The notes beneath the pieces were generated by a model. The model was given only the letters and a program-made list of their open reading frames with translations, did not search any database and had not been told where the DNA came from. This document shows positions 1 through 9,638 of a stretch of DNA of 38,493 nucleotides, piece after piece (position 1 is the stretch's first letter; each line of letters opens with the position of its first letter). Both the position numbers and the translations under genes were made by a program. The DNA is from an uncultured Gammaproteobacteria bacterium (GTDB taxonomy: Bacteria > Pseudomonadota > Gammaproteobacteria > Pseudomonadales > Pseudohongiellaceae), in NCBI GenBank assembly GCA_903837345.1, contig CAILUG010000045.1, positions 1 through 38,493 of the forward strand. The letters run 5' to 3'.

Positions 1-129
1 GCTACACGTTTGTGTAAGTTTCTGTGTAACTATAAATTCAAACGCTAATAAAAACAAGCACTTATTTGGGTGTGTGAAACTTTTGTGTAAGTAAAATATC
101 GTTATAAATCAACGACTTACAAACAAATC
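1..129. other. AT-rich flank with direct repeats beside the guaA 3' end
   Basis: No gene is visible here. Bases 1-120 hold 37 G/C, far below the neighbouring genes. An 11-base sequence TTTGTGTAAGT occurs exactly at 9-19 and again at 82-92, with related words CTGTGTAAC at 22-30 and GTGTGTGAAAC at 70-80. Short spaced direct repeats in AT-rich DNA next to a gene end are typical of arm-type binding sites for tyrosine recombinases, and the guaA 3' end is a known integration target for genomic islands. That this is the edge of an island is inference; no integrase lies inside the window. Confidence 0.4.
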
Positions 130-1701
130 CTACTCCCACTCTATAGTTGCCGGCGGTTTGGAAGAAATATCATAGCTGACACGTGAGACTTCCCGGATTT
201 CGTTGATGATGCGATTGGAAACGGTTTCCAGCAATTCGTAGGGCAGATGCGCCCAGCGCGCTGTCATGAAGTCGATGGTTTCCACGGCACGCAGGGCGAT
301 CACCCAGGAATAACGGCGGGCATCACCAACCACGCCAACGGATTTCACCGGCAAGAATACTGCGAATGCCTGGCTGACCTTGTCGTACCAGCCGTGCTTG
401 TGCAGTTCTTCAATAAAAATCGCATCGGCACGACGCAGCACTTCACAATATTCCTTTTTCACTTCACCCAGAATGCGCACTCCGAGACCAGGGCCGGGAA
501 ACGGATGGCGATGGACCATCTGCGGTGGCAGCCCCAGCGCAACACCGATACGGCGCACTTCATCCTTGAACAATTCACGCAGTGGTTCCACCAATCCCAT
601 CTTCATGTCAGCCGGCAAACCGCCGACATTGTGGTGGGATTTGATGACATGGGCAGTGCCGTGTTTGGAAGCAGCGGATTCAATCACGTCCGGATAGATG
701 GTGCCCTGTGCCAGCCACTTCACGGTACCGAGCCTGGTGGCTTCGGCATCAAATACTTCTATGAAGGTATTGCCGATGATTTTGCGTTTGGCTTCCGGAT
801 CATGCACACCGGCAAGCTTGCCAAGGAAATCAGCCTCGGCATTGGCACGAATTACCTTCACACCCATGTTGTCAGCGAACACCTGCATCACCTGGTCGCC
901 TTCATTGAGGCGCAACAGGCCATTGTCGACGAACACACAGGTAAGCTGGTCACCGATGGCGCGATGCAGCAGCGCTGCCACCACAGACGAATCGACACCG
1001 CCGGACAGGCCCAGCAGGACCTGGTCCTTGCCGACCTGTTTGCGAACCGTGGCTATCGCATCTTCAATGATGTTGGCTGGCGTCCACAGTCTTGCGCAGC
1101 CGCATATGTCATGAACAAAACGATTGAGCAGTTGCTGACCAGCTTTGGTATGGGTGACTTCCGGATGGAACTGCAAGGCATGGATACGGCCATCACTGCT
1201 CATCATCGCGGCCAGCGGCGCGCTGTCGGTCGCTGCGGTGCAGACGAATCCAGGTGGCAGCCTGGTGACTTTGTCGCCATGGCTCATCCAGACGTCCTGG
1301 AAATGACGTTCACCTTCAACCACCTCATGATCGAGCCCTGTCAGCAACGAATCGACACCAAGCACCTCAATGCGGGCATAGCCGAATTCTGAAGTATGGG
1401 AGCCTTCGACTTTGCCGCCCAGCTGTTCTGCCAGCGTTTGCATGCCATAACAGATGCCGAGGATAGGCAACTTGCTGTGCAGGATGTAGTCCGGTACCTG
1501 CGGTGAATCAGTGAGATTGGCGGATTCCGGACTGCCGGACAGGACCACGCCCTGCGGCGCAAACGCCTCAAAATCCTGCCGGGGGCACGACCAGTGATGA
1601 ATCTCGCAATAGACACCGGCTTCACGGATACGGCGGGCGATCAACTGTGTGTACTGCGAACCAAAATCAAGGATCAGGATTTTCTGCTGATGGATGTTCA
1701 T
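130..1701 (-). CDS. guaA: GMP synthase (glutamine-hydrolysing)
   Basis: Converts XMP to GMP using ATP and glutamine, the last step of de novo GMP synthesis, in the cytoplasm. The 523-residue product has an N-terminal class I glutamine amidotransferase domain with nucleophile Cys84 (ICYGMQ) and the His179/Glu181 pair (QFHPEV). An ATP pyrophosphatase domain follows with the P-loop SGGVDSS at about 233-239, then the dimerisation domain ending in PPATIEWE. The start at 1701 gives [14 protein letters not shown], which matches the family; the reading frame extends five codons further upstream, but those overlap guaB. It lies directly downstream of guaB with a 7-nt gap and is surely cotranscribed. 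Length is normal for the family. Confidence 0.97.
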   Translation of the reverse strand: MNIHQQKILILDFGSQYTQLIARRIREAGVYCEIHHWSCPRQDFEAFAPQGVVLSGSPESANLTDSPQVPDYILHSKLPILGICYGMQTLAEQLGGKVEGSHTSEFGYARIEVLGVDSLLTGLDHEVVEGERHFQDVWMSHGDKVTRLPPGFVCTAATDSAPLAAMMSSDGRIHALQFHPEVTHTKAGQQLLNRFVHDICGCARLWTPANIIEDAIATVRKQVGKDQVLLGLSGGVDSSVVAALLHRAIGDQLTCVFVDNGLLRLNEGDQVMQVFADNMGVKVIRANAEADFLGKLAGVHDPEAKRKIIGNTFIEVFDAEATRLGTVKWLAQGTIYPDVIESAASKHGTAHVIKSHHNVGGLPADMKMGLVEPLRELFKDEVRRIGVALGLPPQMVHRHPFPGPGLGVRILGEVKKEYCEVLRRADAIFIEELHKHGWYDKVSQAFAVFLPVKSVGVVGDARRYSWVIALRAVETIDFMTARWAHLPYELLETVSNRIINEIREVSRVSYDISSKPPATIEWE

Positions 1702-1708
1702 CAATCGT

Positions 1709-3190
1709 TCAACCAATCCTGTAGTTCGGTGCTTCTTTGGTGATGCTCACATCATGCACGTGGCTTTCGCTGACGCCTGCTGCAGTGATTTTCACGAACT
1801 GCGGTTTCACGCGCATTTCTTCAATGTTGGCGCAGCCAGTGAGACCCATGCTGGAGCGTACACCACCAGTCAGCTGGAACACGATGGCTGACATTGGCCC
1901 CTTGTAGGGCACCCGGCCTTCAATACCTTCCGGTACCAGTTTGGCAGCGCCGCTGTCGAGTGTCTGGAAATACCTGTCGCTGGAGCCATGGGCTTTGGCC
2001 ATGGCGCCTAGCGAACCCATGCCGCGATAGGCTTTGTAGCTGCGGCCCTGGTAAAGCTCGACATCGCCGGGGGCTTCTTCGGTACCGGCCAGCAAACTGC
2101 CGATCATCACCGCGTTGGCGCCGGCCGCAATGGCTTTGGCGATGTCACCCGAAAAGCGGATACCACCGTCCGAAATAATGGTGACATCAGTGTCTTTCAA
2201 AGCGGCTGCCACATTGGACACGGCAGTTATCTGCGGCACTCCCACGCCAGTCACAATACGGGTGGTGCAGATTGATCCGGGGCCTATACCTACTTTCACC
2301 GAGTCTACCCCGGCAGCCACCAGTGCCAATGCACCTTCGGCAGTGGCAACGTTGCCACCAATCAGAGCCAGGTTCGGAAATTTCTGCTTGATCTGCTTGA
2401 TGCGGTTCAACACTTCCTGGGAATGGCCGTGCGAAGTGTCAACCACCACTACATCCACGCCGGCAGCAACCAGTGCTTTCACGCGCTCTTCGGTTTCGGC
2501 GCCGGTACCCACTGCGGCACCAACCCGCAGCTGCCCCATTGCGTCCTTGCAGGCATTGGGATGATCTTCGGCTTTGCGGATGTCTTTGAGTGTAACCAGG
2601 CCACGCAGCTGGAATTCATTGTTTACCACCAATACTTTTTCTATGCGGTGCTTGTGCATCAGGGTCTTGATTTCGTCGAGCCCGGCACCTTCACGCACTG
2701 TGACCAGCCGCTCTTTTGGCGTCATGATGGATGCAACGGTTGTATTCAGGTCATTTTCGAAGCGCACATCACGCGAAGTGACAATGCCGACCAGTTCGCG
2801 ACTGCCGTTGTTGTCCTTGATTACAGGCAGACCGGAAATGCGATTCTCACGGGTGAGTTCCAGCAACTTGCGGACAGTAGTGTCCGGGGTGATGCAGATC
2901 GGGTCGGCGACAACGCCACTTTCGTATTTCTTGACAGTGCGCACTTCGCGCGCCTGTTCTTCAATACTCATGTTCTTGTGGACGATGCCGATGCCGCCTT
3001 CCTGTGCCATCGCAATGGCCAGACGCGCTTCAGTGACGGTATCCATTGCACTTGAGACCAGCGGAATATTGAGCGTGATGGTGCGGGTCAGGCGGGTTTT
3101 GAGGTCGACTTTGCTGGGCACGACCAGTGAATGGGCCGGAACCAGCAGAACGTCGTCAAATGTGAGAGCTTCTTGGAGAATACGCAGCAT
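1709..3190 (-). CDS. guaB: Inosine-5'-monophosphate dehydrogenase
   Basis: Oxidises IMP to XMP with NAD+, the rate-limiting step of guanine nucleotide synthesis. The 493-residue product begins [16 protein letters not shown], the usual IMPDH N-terminus; an in-frame upstream extension of 31 codons is rejected because it has no homology to the family and covers the promoter. Two CBS domains occupy roughly residues 95-210 inside the TIM barrel. The catalytic loop carries Cys308 in GPGSICTTR. It is the first gene of guaB-guaA and is divergent from xseA, an arrangement also found in Escherichia coli. The ribosome site is a modest CAGGTAA before ATG. Confidence 0.97.
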   Translation of the reverse strand: MLRILQEALTFDDVLLVPAHSLVVPSKVDLKTRLTRTITLNIPLVSSAMDTVTEARLAIAMAQEGGIGIVHKNMSIEEQAREVRTVKKYESGVVADPICITPDTTVRKLLELTRENRISGLPVIKDNNGSRELVGIVTSRDVRFENDLNTTVASIMTPKERLVTVREGAGLDEIKTLMHKHRIEKVLVVNNEFQLRGLVTLKDIRKAEDHPNACKDAMGQLRVGAAVGTGAETEERVKALVAAGVDVVVVDTSHGHSQEVLNRIKQIKQKFPNLALIGGNVATAEGALALVAAGVDSVKVGIGPGSICTTRIVTGVGVPQITAVSNVAAALKDTDVTIISDGGIRFSGDIAKAIAAGANAVMIGSLLAGTEEAPGDVELYQGRSYKAYRGMGSLGAMAKAHGSSDRYFQTLDSGAAKLVPEGIEGRVPYKGPMSAIVFQLTGGVRSSMGLTGCANIEEMRVKPQFVKITAAGVSESHVHDVSITKEAPNYRIG

Positions 3191-3236
3191 GATGATTACC
3201 TGAAACTGTATTGCCCCTGTTTCGGGAAATCGGCAC

Positions 3237-3242
3237 ATTATA
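3237..3242 (-). promoter_or_regulatory. Candidate -10 box of the guaBA promoter
   Basis: The minus strand reads TATAAT here, a perfect sigma-70 -10 hexamer about 46 nt upstream of the guaB start, followed by GTGCCG. A convincing -35 is lacking; TTCCTG at 18-nt spacing is the best candidate. No clear PurR-type operator was seen. Confidence 0.5.
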
Positions 3243-3320
3243 GCCCACGAAGGCCGCGCGCAGGAAACAGAAATTCCGGTCAAACATGGCTTTATTTATT
3301 GGTTTTTTGCCCGGGTTTGC

Positions 3321-3326
3321 TATCTT
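3321..3326 (+). promoter_or_regulatory. Candidate -10 box for xseA, very close to the ATG
   Basis: TATCTT ends 6 nt before the xseA ATG, with TTGGTT 16 nt upstream as a possible -35. If used, transcription would start at or within a base or two of the start codon, giving a leaderless message. This fits the absence of a ribosome binding site, but it is a pattern match only. Confidence 0.3.
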
Positions 3327-3332
3327 CGGCCA

Positions 3333-4733
3333 ATGCCGATCATTTCACCACAAACCGACAGCAAGGTCCTCTCCGTCAGTCAATTGAACCGGCTGGCACG
3401 TCAACTGCTGGAAGACCATTTTCCGGCCGTACTGGTGCAGGGAGAACTATCCAATTTTGCCCAACCTGCTTCCGGCCATTGGTACCTCACCTTGAAAGAT
3501 GCCTCTGCCCAGGTGCGGTGCGCGATGTTTCGCAACCGCAACATGATGGTGAGGTTCAAACCCAGGGACGGCATGCAGGTGCTGGTCAAAGCCCGGTTGA
3601 GTCTCTATGAAGGCCGCGGTGATTACCAGTTGCTGGTGGAATCCATGGAAGAAGCCGGTGCAGGCGCATTGCGACAGGCTTTCGAACAGCTGTACCTGAA
3701 ACTGCAGCAGGAAGGCCTGTTTGAAGCCTCCATCAAAAAGAGCCTGCCGACGCTGCCGCGCCATGTCGCCATCATAACTTCTCCCACCGGCGCAGCCATC
3801 CGCGATGTGATCAGTGTATTTCGCCGTCGTTTCCCTGCCACCCTGCTCACCATCATTCCGGTCAGCGTGCAGGGACAGCAAGCTGCCGGGGAGATGGTTC
3901 AGGCGCTGGCACTGGTCAATGCCGGCCAGGGTTGCCTGCATGATGTCGACACCATTCTGCTGACAAGAGGCGGTGGTTCGCTCGAGGATTTGTGGTGTTA
4001 CAACAATGAAGTATTGGCACGGGCCATCCATGCTTCCGGCTTGCCGGTGGTCAGCGCCATAGGCCACGAAGTTGATTTTACGATTGCCGATTATGTTGCT
4101 GATGCCCGCGCGGCTACCCCTTCCGCCGCTGCCGAGCTGCTGAGCCCGCATCAGTCCGATCTGCGCGCCAGCTTGCGGGCCCTGCTGACACGACAGAATA
4201 CTTTCATCGCAGCCGTACTCAATTCTGCGCGGAAGCAGCTGCTCGGCACTGTCAAACGCCTGCGCCATCCAGGCCGGCGGCTGCAGGAACAGGCGCAACG
4301 GCTCGATCTGCTTGAGCTGCGCTTGCAGCGTGCCTGGCAACGCCAGCAACTGCAACGTATGCAAACCCTGCAAATGGACGGAAAACGACTGTTTTCCCGC
4401 AGCCCCGGGCGTTTGCTGCAACAGCAGCGGCAAGCAATCACAACGCTTTGGCAGCGCCTGGGTCTGGGTATCCGTCGCCAGCTGCAGCAACAGCAGCAAA
4501 GGCTCGCCATGCATGGTCATGCGCTGCATACTGTCAGTCCGCTCCAGACTTTGGCGCGCGGCTACAGCATCACCAGCACTGCCAGCGGTGAAGTACTCAC
4601 CCGCTTCGACCAGGTGCAAGCCGGTGCTACAATCCATACCCGTCTGGCACAAGGCAATATCCTTAGCACAGTAAGTTTGACCAGCAAGGATGAATTGCCT
4701 GCCGGTATTCACCATCTCTTCAAAAAGTCTTAA
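3333..4733 (+). CDS. xseA: Exodeoxyribonuclease VII large subunit
   Basis: Large subunit of exonuclease VII, which degrades single-stranded DNA processively from both ends together with the small subunit XseB. The 466-residue product has an N-terminal OB-fold nucleic-acid binding domain (about residues 14-105, beginning LSVSQLNRLARQLL). The catalytic core follows with the conserved stretches ITSPTGAAIRDV, LTRGGGSLEDLW and SAIGHEVDFTIAD, then a long Q/R/L-rich coiled-coil region (about 280-390) and the terminal element LARGYSI. It is divergent from guaB. The xseB gene is not in the window. No Shine-Dalgarno sequence precedes the ATG at 3333. Confidence 0.96.
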   Translation: MPIISPQTDSKVLSVSQLNRLARQLLEDHFPAVLVQGELSNFAQPASGHWYLTLKDASAQVRCAMFRNRNMMVRFKPRDGMQVLVKARLSLYEGRGDYQLLVESMEEAGAGALRQAFEQLYLKLQQEGLFEASIKKSLPTLPRHVAIITSPTGAAIRDVISVFRRRFPATLLTIIPVSVQGQQAAGEMVQALALVNAGQGCLHDVDTILLTRGGGSLEDLWCYNNEVLARAIHASGLPVVSAIGHEVDFTIADYVADARAATPSAAAELLSPHQSDLRASLRALLTRQNTFIAAVLNSARKQLLGTVKRLRHPGRRLQEQAQRLDLLELRLQRAWQRQQLQRMQTLQMDGKRLFSRSPGRLLQQQRQAITTLWQRLGLGIRRQLQQQQQRLAMHGHALHTVSPLQTLARGYSITSTASGEVLTRFDQVQAGATIHTRLAQGNILSTVSLTSKDELPAGIHHLFKKS

Positions 4734-4773
4734 TCAGAAGTCGTAACCATAATTGTATAAACAGCAGGTATCC

Positions 4774-5394
4774 GTGAAATCAGCTCCAGTAATACAGAAC
4801 GTCCGTGGTGTAAAAATCTACCCCCCCAACCACAAGCGTGTACAAAAACTGCTCGCCAATGAAAGTGCCCCCGAAATCCACGGTGACAAAGTCTGGTATT
4901 CCAGCTATTTCATCATGGACTATCTGGAAGCAAATCCGCCTGAACCCAAAACCACCATCCTGGACATCGGCTGCGGCTGGGGCGCTTTGAGCATCTTCTG
5001 TGTAAAGAAATACCAGGCCAGGGTAACTGGTGTTGATGCCGACAAACACGTGTTTCCGCTGCTGCAGCTGCATGCCAAGCTCAACAACGTGAATGTGGGA
5101 AGCAAGGTCAGTCGTTATGAGGATCTGACTCCGGAGTTCCTTGCGAAGCAGAAATTGATAGTCGGTGGCGACATCTGTTTCTGGGATGAACTGGTGGATC
5201 CGCTGCATGCACTGATCAAGAATGCCCTGGCTGCCGGTGTCGAGAGAATAGTGATTGCCGATCCAGGCCGCCCGCCGTTCCTGCGCCTGGCCCGTCGCTG
5301 CCGTCGCCTGCATCATGGCAAGCTCAGACAGGTAAAAGTCACAGCGCCCCGCAAAAATGACGGTTACTTGCTGATCATCGAGAATTTTGACTGA
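4774..5394 (+). CDS. Class I SAM-dependent methyltransferase, probable protein lysine methyltransferase
   Basis: A 206-residue protein with a Rossmann-type methyltransferase fold. Motif I is ILDIGCGWGALSIF (DIGCGWG at about residues 64-70), followed by an acidic strand end VTGVDAD and the motif GGDICFWDELVDPL. Overall it resembles the small METTL20/PrmA-like protein methyltransferase group, though the substrate cannot be named from sequence. I chose the GTG at 4774, preceded by CAGG five bases upstream; an in-frame TTG at 4753 would add seven residues but has no ribosome site. It sits between xseA and ppk1 with gaps of 40 and 15 nt, so it is probably cotranscribed with them. The C-terminus is rich in Arg and Lys. 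Confidence 0.8.
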   Translation: MKSAPVIQNVRGVKIYPPNHKRVQKLLANESAPEIHGDKVWYSSYFIMDYLEANPPEPKTTILDIGCGWGALSIFCVKKYQARVTGVDADKHVFPLLQLHAKLNNVNVGSKVSRYEDLTPEFLAKQKLIVGGDICFWDELVDPLHALIKNALAAGVERIVIADPGRPPFLRLARRCRRLHHGKLRQVKVTAPRKNDGYLLIIENFD

Positions 5395-5409
5395 GTCGAT
5401 ATCCGGGCA

Positions 5410-7488
5410 ATGCGTACGCCAACATCCGTCAATCTTAAAAACAGCAAACTTTATCTCAACCGGGAACTGAGCTGGCTCGAGTTCAACCGGCGGGTACTGG
5501 CACAAGCCCGTGACCCGGGCGTCCCCTTGCTGGAGCGTTTGTTCTATCTGTGTGTGGCAAGTTCCAACATGGACGAATTTTTTGAGATAAGGGTGGCCGG
5601 CCTCAAACAGCAGGCTGATTACGACAGCACGGCCCATGGACCCGATCTGCTGAACCCCGCCGAGCAGTTGCAGCGCATTTCCACAGTGGCCCATGCGCTG
5701 GTAGACGAACAATACGCCATTCTCAATGATGCCCTGATGCCTGCCCTGGCCCGCGAAGGCATCCAGATCCTGCTCAGCAAGACCTGGACCAAAAAACAGA
5801 ATGACTGGATCAAGAGTTATTTCAATCGTGAGTTGCTGCCGGTGCTCAGTCCGGTCTCGCTCGACCCGGCGCACCCGTTCCCGCAGGTGCTCAACAAGAG
5901 TCTGAATTTCATTATTTCACTGGAAGGCAAGGATGCTTTCGGCCGCAATTCCGGTCTTGCCATCGTGCAAGCGCCACGGGCACTGCCGCGGGTAGTGCAA
6001 CTGCCTGCATCCTGTGCCACGCATCCACATGACTTCGTGATGCTTTCCTCGATCATCTTCCACCATGCACGTGACTTGTTCCCCGGCATGCGAGTGATAG
6101 GTTGTTACCAGTTCCGGGTCACCCGCAATGCCGATCTCACTGTGCAGGAGGATGAAGGCGGCGACCTGATGCACATGATCGAAGGCAAGCTGACCACCCG
6201 CCGTTTTGCCAGCGCCGTGCGTCTGGAAGTGCAGGCAGACTGCCCGCTCGACCTGGCCAGCTACCTTATGAACAAATTCGATCTGCATGAAAACGATGTA
6301 TATCTGGTGGGTGGTCCGGTCAACCTGAGTCGCATGATGGCAATCCTGCCGATGGTGAAACGCCCGGATCTCAAATTCCCGGTATTCGAACCGGCCGTTA
6401 CCGCCAAATTGAAGGATGATGCCAATCTGTTCGAAGTAATCCGCAAGGGTGATGTGCTTTTGCACCAGCCTTTCCAGTCTTTCTTCCCGGTAGTGGAACT
6501 TTTGCAACAGGCGGCGCTGGATCCGGATGTGCTGGTAATCAAACAGACCCTGTATCGCACCGGCAATGACTCCAGCATTGTCGATGCCCTGGTGAAAGCC
6601 GCACACGAGGGCAAAGAGGTCACAGTAGTGATCGAGCTGCGCGCCCGTTTCGACGAAGAGGAAAACATTGAGGTCGCCAACGAACTGCAGGAGGCAGGCG
6701 CCCACGTCTCCTATGGCGTGGTCGGTCACAAGACCCATGCCAAGATGATTCTGATCGTGCGACGCGAAGGCCGCCAGCTGAAACGTTATGTCCACCTGGG
6801 GACCGGCAACTACCATGCACGTACTGCGCGTCAATACACGGACTTCGGCCTGTTCTCCACTGACCTGGCCTTGACCGAAGACGTACAGAAGGTGTTCCAG
6901 CAACTGACTGCAATGGGCAAGCCCGGCAAACTGAAAAAGATTCTGCAGGCACCTTTCACGTTGCACAAAGCCCTGCTGGAAAAAATCGAAAGGGAGACCG
7001 TTAATGCCGGCAAAGGCCGCCCTGCCCGCATCATTGCCAAACTGAATGCCCTGACGGAACCCAGCCTGATTGAAGCACTGTACCGCGCATCCAAAGCCGG
7101 TGTGCGCATTGACCTGATTGTGCGGGGCACCTGCTGTTTGCGTCCCGGCATCAAAGGCATTTCGGAAAACATTCACGTGCGCTCGATTATCGGCCGTTTC
7201 CTCGAACATTCACGTCTGTACTATTTCCACAACAACGGCGAATTCGAGCTCTATGCCAGCAGTGCCGACTGGATGGAACGCAACCTGTTCCGCCGCGTGG
7301 AAACAGCGTTTCCGATCGAAGATCGCCGCATGAAACAGAAAGTGTTGCAGGAAGGATTGCTGGATTACCTTGCCGACAACACGCAAAGCTGGATCCTGCA
7401 AAGTGATGGATCCTACAAACGCAGCACTCCAGGCAACGGCAAAGCCCGCACAGCACAGACTGCTCTACTCAAGCAATATACGGGTTGA
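5410..7488 (+). CDS. ppk1: Polyphosphate kinase 1
   Basis: Reversibly transfers the terminal phosphate of ATP to inorganic polyphosphate, a storage and stress-response polymer. The 692-residue length is typical of PPK1. The N-terminal domain begins with NRELSWLEFNRRVL and contains SSNMDEFFEIRV. Two phospholipase-D-like catalytic domains follow. His443 in HKTHAK is the predicted autophosphorylated histidine, and His600 in EHSRLYYF is the second conserved histidine. VHLGTGNYH and SADWMERNL are further family signatures. The ATG at 5410 lies 15 nt after the methyltransferase gene. It converges on the amidotransferase gene with a 30-nt gap and no obvious terminator hairpin. Confidence 0.97.
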   Translation: MRTPTSVNLKNSKLYLNRELSWLEFNRRVLAQARDPGVPLLERLFYLCVASSNMDEFFEIRVAGLKQQADYDSTAHGPDLLNPAEQLQRISTVAHALVDEQYAILNDALMPALAREGIQILLSKTWTKKQNDWIKSYFNRELLPVLSPVSLDPAHPFPQVLNKSLNFIISLEGKDAFGRNSGLAIVQAPRALPRVVQLPASCATHPHDFVMLSSIIFHHARDLFPGMRVIGCYQFRVTRNADLTVQEDEGGDLMHMIEGKLTTRRFASAVRLEVQADCPLDLASYLMNKFDLHENDVYLVGGPVNLSRMMAILPMVKRPDLKFPVFEPAVTAKLKDDANLFEVIRKGDVLLHQPFQSFFPVVELLQQAALDPDVLVIKQTLYRTGNDSSIVDALVKAAHEGKEVTVVIELRARFDEEENIEVANELQEAGAHVSYGVVGHKTHAKMILIVRREGRQLKRYVHLGTGNYHARTARQYTDFGLFSTDLALTEDVQKVFQQLTAMGKPGKLKKILQAPFTLHKALLEKIERETVNAGKGRPARIIAKLNALTEPSLIEALYRASKAGVRIDLIVRGTCCLRPGIKGISENIHVRSIIGRFLEHSRLYYFHNNGEFELYASSADWMERNLFRRVETAFPIEDRRMKQKVLQEGLLDYLADNTQSWILQSDGSYKRSTPGNGKARTAQTALLKQYTG

Positions 7489-7518
7489 GCAGGATTGGTG
7501 TTGACCGGGCAATCGCGC

Positions 7519-8235
7519 TCAGGTGCCGGCGGCCAAACCCGCGAAGCGGTGCAACAGCCGGGTGGCAGCTTCGGTTTCAGTGACAGCGGCATGCAGCTCC
7601 GCCACATCCATGCCCTCTTGTTGCAGCGCATCGCCACGAATTCGCAAGTAGTGCGACATTGCTTCCGCAGTAAACTCCGGATGGAACTGCACGCCCCACA
7701 CCCGCGGAGCAAAACGCACCGCATGGTGGGCTTCAAACCGGTTCCATGCCAGAACTTCGGCGCCAGGCGGCAGTCTCAATACGCTCTGCATGTGGGTTAC
7801 GTGGGCAGGAAAACTGTCTGGCAGAATACTGAAAAGTTCATCCTGTAGCGCTGCGGGCGCACGATGAATCAGTCTGGTGCCAATCTCGCGGCCGCGCGGA
7901 TGAAAGTCGACCACACCTCCAAGGGCATGGGCCAGCAGTTGATGGCCATAGCAGATACCGAGCACCGGCAGCCGATAATCGATCGCCTGCAACAACCATT
8001 GTGCGACATATTCACTCCACGCATGCCGGTCACTGACCATCGCGGCTGAACCGGTTATTACCACTCCGCTGCACAGCGAGGGTTCAGGCAGGGTCTCGCC
8101 ATCGATGACGGTGACGGTATGGCAGTGGTCGAGACTGAGGCCGGCAGCACGGGCAGTCCAATGTTCGAAATCCTGCATGCTGGCCGGAATGCCCTTGATG
8201 GCGCGTCCGGTTTTGATGATCAGCAGCTTGTTCAT
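7519..8235 (-). CDS. Class I glutamine amidotransferase-like protein
   Basis: A stand-alone GATase1 domain of 238 residues. The catalytic triad is visible: nucleophile Cys95 in LGICYGHQLLA, and His185 and Glu187 in VQFHPEFT. The oxyanion strand is VVITGSAAMV. Proteins of this type resemble the amidotransferase half of GMP synthase but lack any synthetase domain. Some relatives hydrolyse gamma-glutamyl amides, but I cannot assign a substrate. It is the last gene of the long minus-strand chain and overlaps der by 4 nt (ATGA), so its translation is likely coupled to der. Confidence 0.88.
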   Translation of the reverse strand: MNKLLIIKTGRAIKGIPASMQDFEHWTARAAGLSLDHCHTVTVIDGETLPEPSLCSGVVITGSAAMVSDRHAWSEYVAQWLLQAIDYRLPVLGICYGHQLLAHALGGVVDFHPRGREIGTRLIHRAPAALQDELFSILPDSFPAHVTHMQSVLRLPPGAEVLAWNRFEAHHAVRFAPRVWGVQFHPEFTAEAMSHYLRIRGDALQQEGMDVAELHAAVTETEAATRLLHRFAGLAAGT

Positions 8236-9638
8236 TTGCGTGCGCGCAGGTGTTCCCGGTTTTTCTGGATGCGACGTTTGCGGGCCACCTGCTGGTAGTT
8301 CAGGTTCTCTTCGTCCTTGGTGAACGGATTGTCATCACTGAGCAGCTGGATGCGTACCGGCGTGCCTTCCAGCCGCAGCAGTTTGCGGAAATTCTTTTCA
8401 AGATACTTTACATAGTGTGAAGGCAGTTTGTCGGCCTGGGTGCCATGAATCACGAAGATCGGCGGGTTGTGTCCACCGATATGGGTATAGCGCAGTTTGA
8501 CACGGCGACCGTTGATAAGCGGTGGCGAATGACTGGCCAGGATACGTTCAAGAGTCTGGTTGAGTTTGGCGGTGGTAATTTTTTTGAAGGCAGACTGATA
8601 GGCGGTGTGAATGGAATCATAGAGGTTGCCTACACCGGTGCCGTGCAGCGCCGAAATGAAATGGATCTTCGCGAAATCCACAAATTCAAAACGACGGCGG
8701 ATGGACTGGCGGATTTCATTTTTGGCATATTCATCCATGCCATCCCATTTGTTGAGTGCGATCACCAGTGCACGGCCGGTTTCGATCACGTAACCGAGCA
8801 GATGCAGATCCTGTTCAACAATGCCTTCGCGTGCATCCAGCAGCAGCACCACCACATGGGCATCCTGGATGGCCTGCAAGGATTTGACTACCGAAAATTT
8901 TTCGACAAGTTCAGTAGTCTTGCCGCGTTTGCGGATACCGGCAGTGTCGATCAGGGTGTAGTGCTGACCATGCCGCTCGAACGGAATATAGATACTGTCA
9001 CGGGTAGTGCCGGCTTCATCAAATGCCACCACCCGCTCTTCACCAAGCATGCGGTTGACCAGCGTCGACTTACCCACGTTGGGGCGGCCAGCCACACAGA
9101 TACGAATGCTGTTGAGCACAGCCGGATCAGTGCTGGGAGCTTCCGGTGGCGGAAAACGCTGAATGGCGGCTTCCAGCAGTTTTTGCACTCCCCTGCCCTG
9201 ACTGGCGGCAATCGGGTGCAATTCGCTCAGGCCAAGCGCATAGAACTCATTGAGCGCCTGTTCCTGGTCAACGCCATCAACTTTGTTGACAACCAGCACC
9301 ACCGGTTTCTGCACCTTGCGCAGATGCTCGACAATCCAGCTGTCACCTGCGGTCAGTCCGGCTCGTGCATCAACCAGCAACAAGACGAGGTCGGCTTCTT
9401 CTATCGCCAGCAGCGATTGGCCGACCATCAGCTCATCGATGCCTTCCTCACCGCCATTGATGCCGCCGGTATCGATGACAATGAAGCGCCGGTCATTGCA
9501 ACGACCTTCGCCGTACAGTCGATCACGCGTCAGGCCGGCAAAATCGGCCACCAGTGCATCACGACTCTGGGTAAGGCAGTTGAAGAGCGTTGATTTGCCT
9601 ACATTGGGGCGCCCAACCAGGGCGATTACGGGAATCAT
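8232..9638 (-). CDS. der: GTPase Der (EngA), 50S ribosome assembly
   Basis: Essential double-GTPase needed for maturation of the large ribosomal subunit. The 468-residue product has two tandem G domains, each with GRPNVGKSTL (residues about 8-17 and again near 184-193), DTGG/DTAG switch II motifs and NKVD/NKWD specificity motifs. A C-terminal KH-like domain follows, and the tail is basic (RKRRIQKNREHLRARK). The start overlaps the bamB stop by 4 nt and its stop overlaps the amidotransferase start by 4 nt. The order bamB-der is widely conserved in gammaproteobacteria. Confidence 0.97.
   Translation of the reverse strand: MIPVIALVGRPNVGKSTLFNCLTQSRDALVADFAGLTRDRLYGEGRCNDRRFIVIDTGGINGGEEGIDELMVGQSLLAIEEADLVLLLVDARAGLTAGDSWIVEHLRKVQKPVVLVVNKVDGVDQEQALNEFYALGLSELHPIAASQGRGVQKLLEAAIQRFPPPEAPSTDPAVLNSIRICVAGRPNVGKSTLVNRMLGEERVVAFDEAGTTRDSIYIPFERHGQHYTLIDTAGIRKRGKTTELVEKFSVVKSLQAIQDAHVVVLLLDAREGIVEQDLHLLGYVIETGRALVIALNKWDGMDEYAKNEIRQSIRRRFEFVDFAKIHFISALHGTGVGNLYDSIHTAYQSAFKKITTAKLNQTLERILASHSPPLINGRRVKLRYTHIGGHNPPIFVIHGTQADKLPSHYVKYLEKNFRKLLRLEGTPVRIQLLSDDNPFTKDEENLNYQQVARKRRIQKNREHLRARK

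Noticed and set aside
247-1392. Long open frame of 381 codons antisense to guaA
   Set aside because: It mirrors a certain gene, has no recognisable domain or ribosome site, and its composition follows the guaA codons in reverse.
3447-4715. Open frame of 422 codons antisense to xseA
   Set aside because: Shadow of the xseA reading frame; no family features and no independent start signals.
4753-4773. TTG start for the methyltransferase
   Set aside because: No ribosome site; the GTG seven codons later has a CAGG upstream. The difference is small and not certain.
4780-5874. Open frame of 364 codons antisense to the methyltransferase and ppk1
   Set aside because: Spans two well-supported genes on the other strand and shows no protein motifs.
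5917-7209. Open frame of 430 codons antisense to ppk1
   Set aside because: Shadow frame; the plus strand encodes a complete PPK1 with both catalytic histidines.
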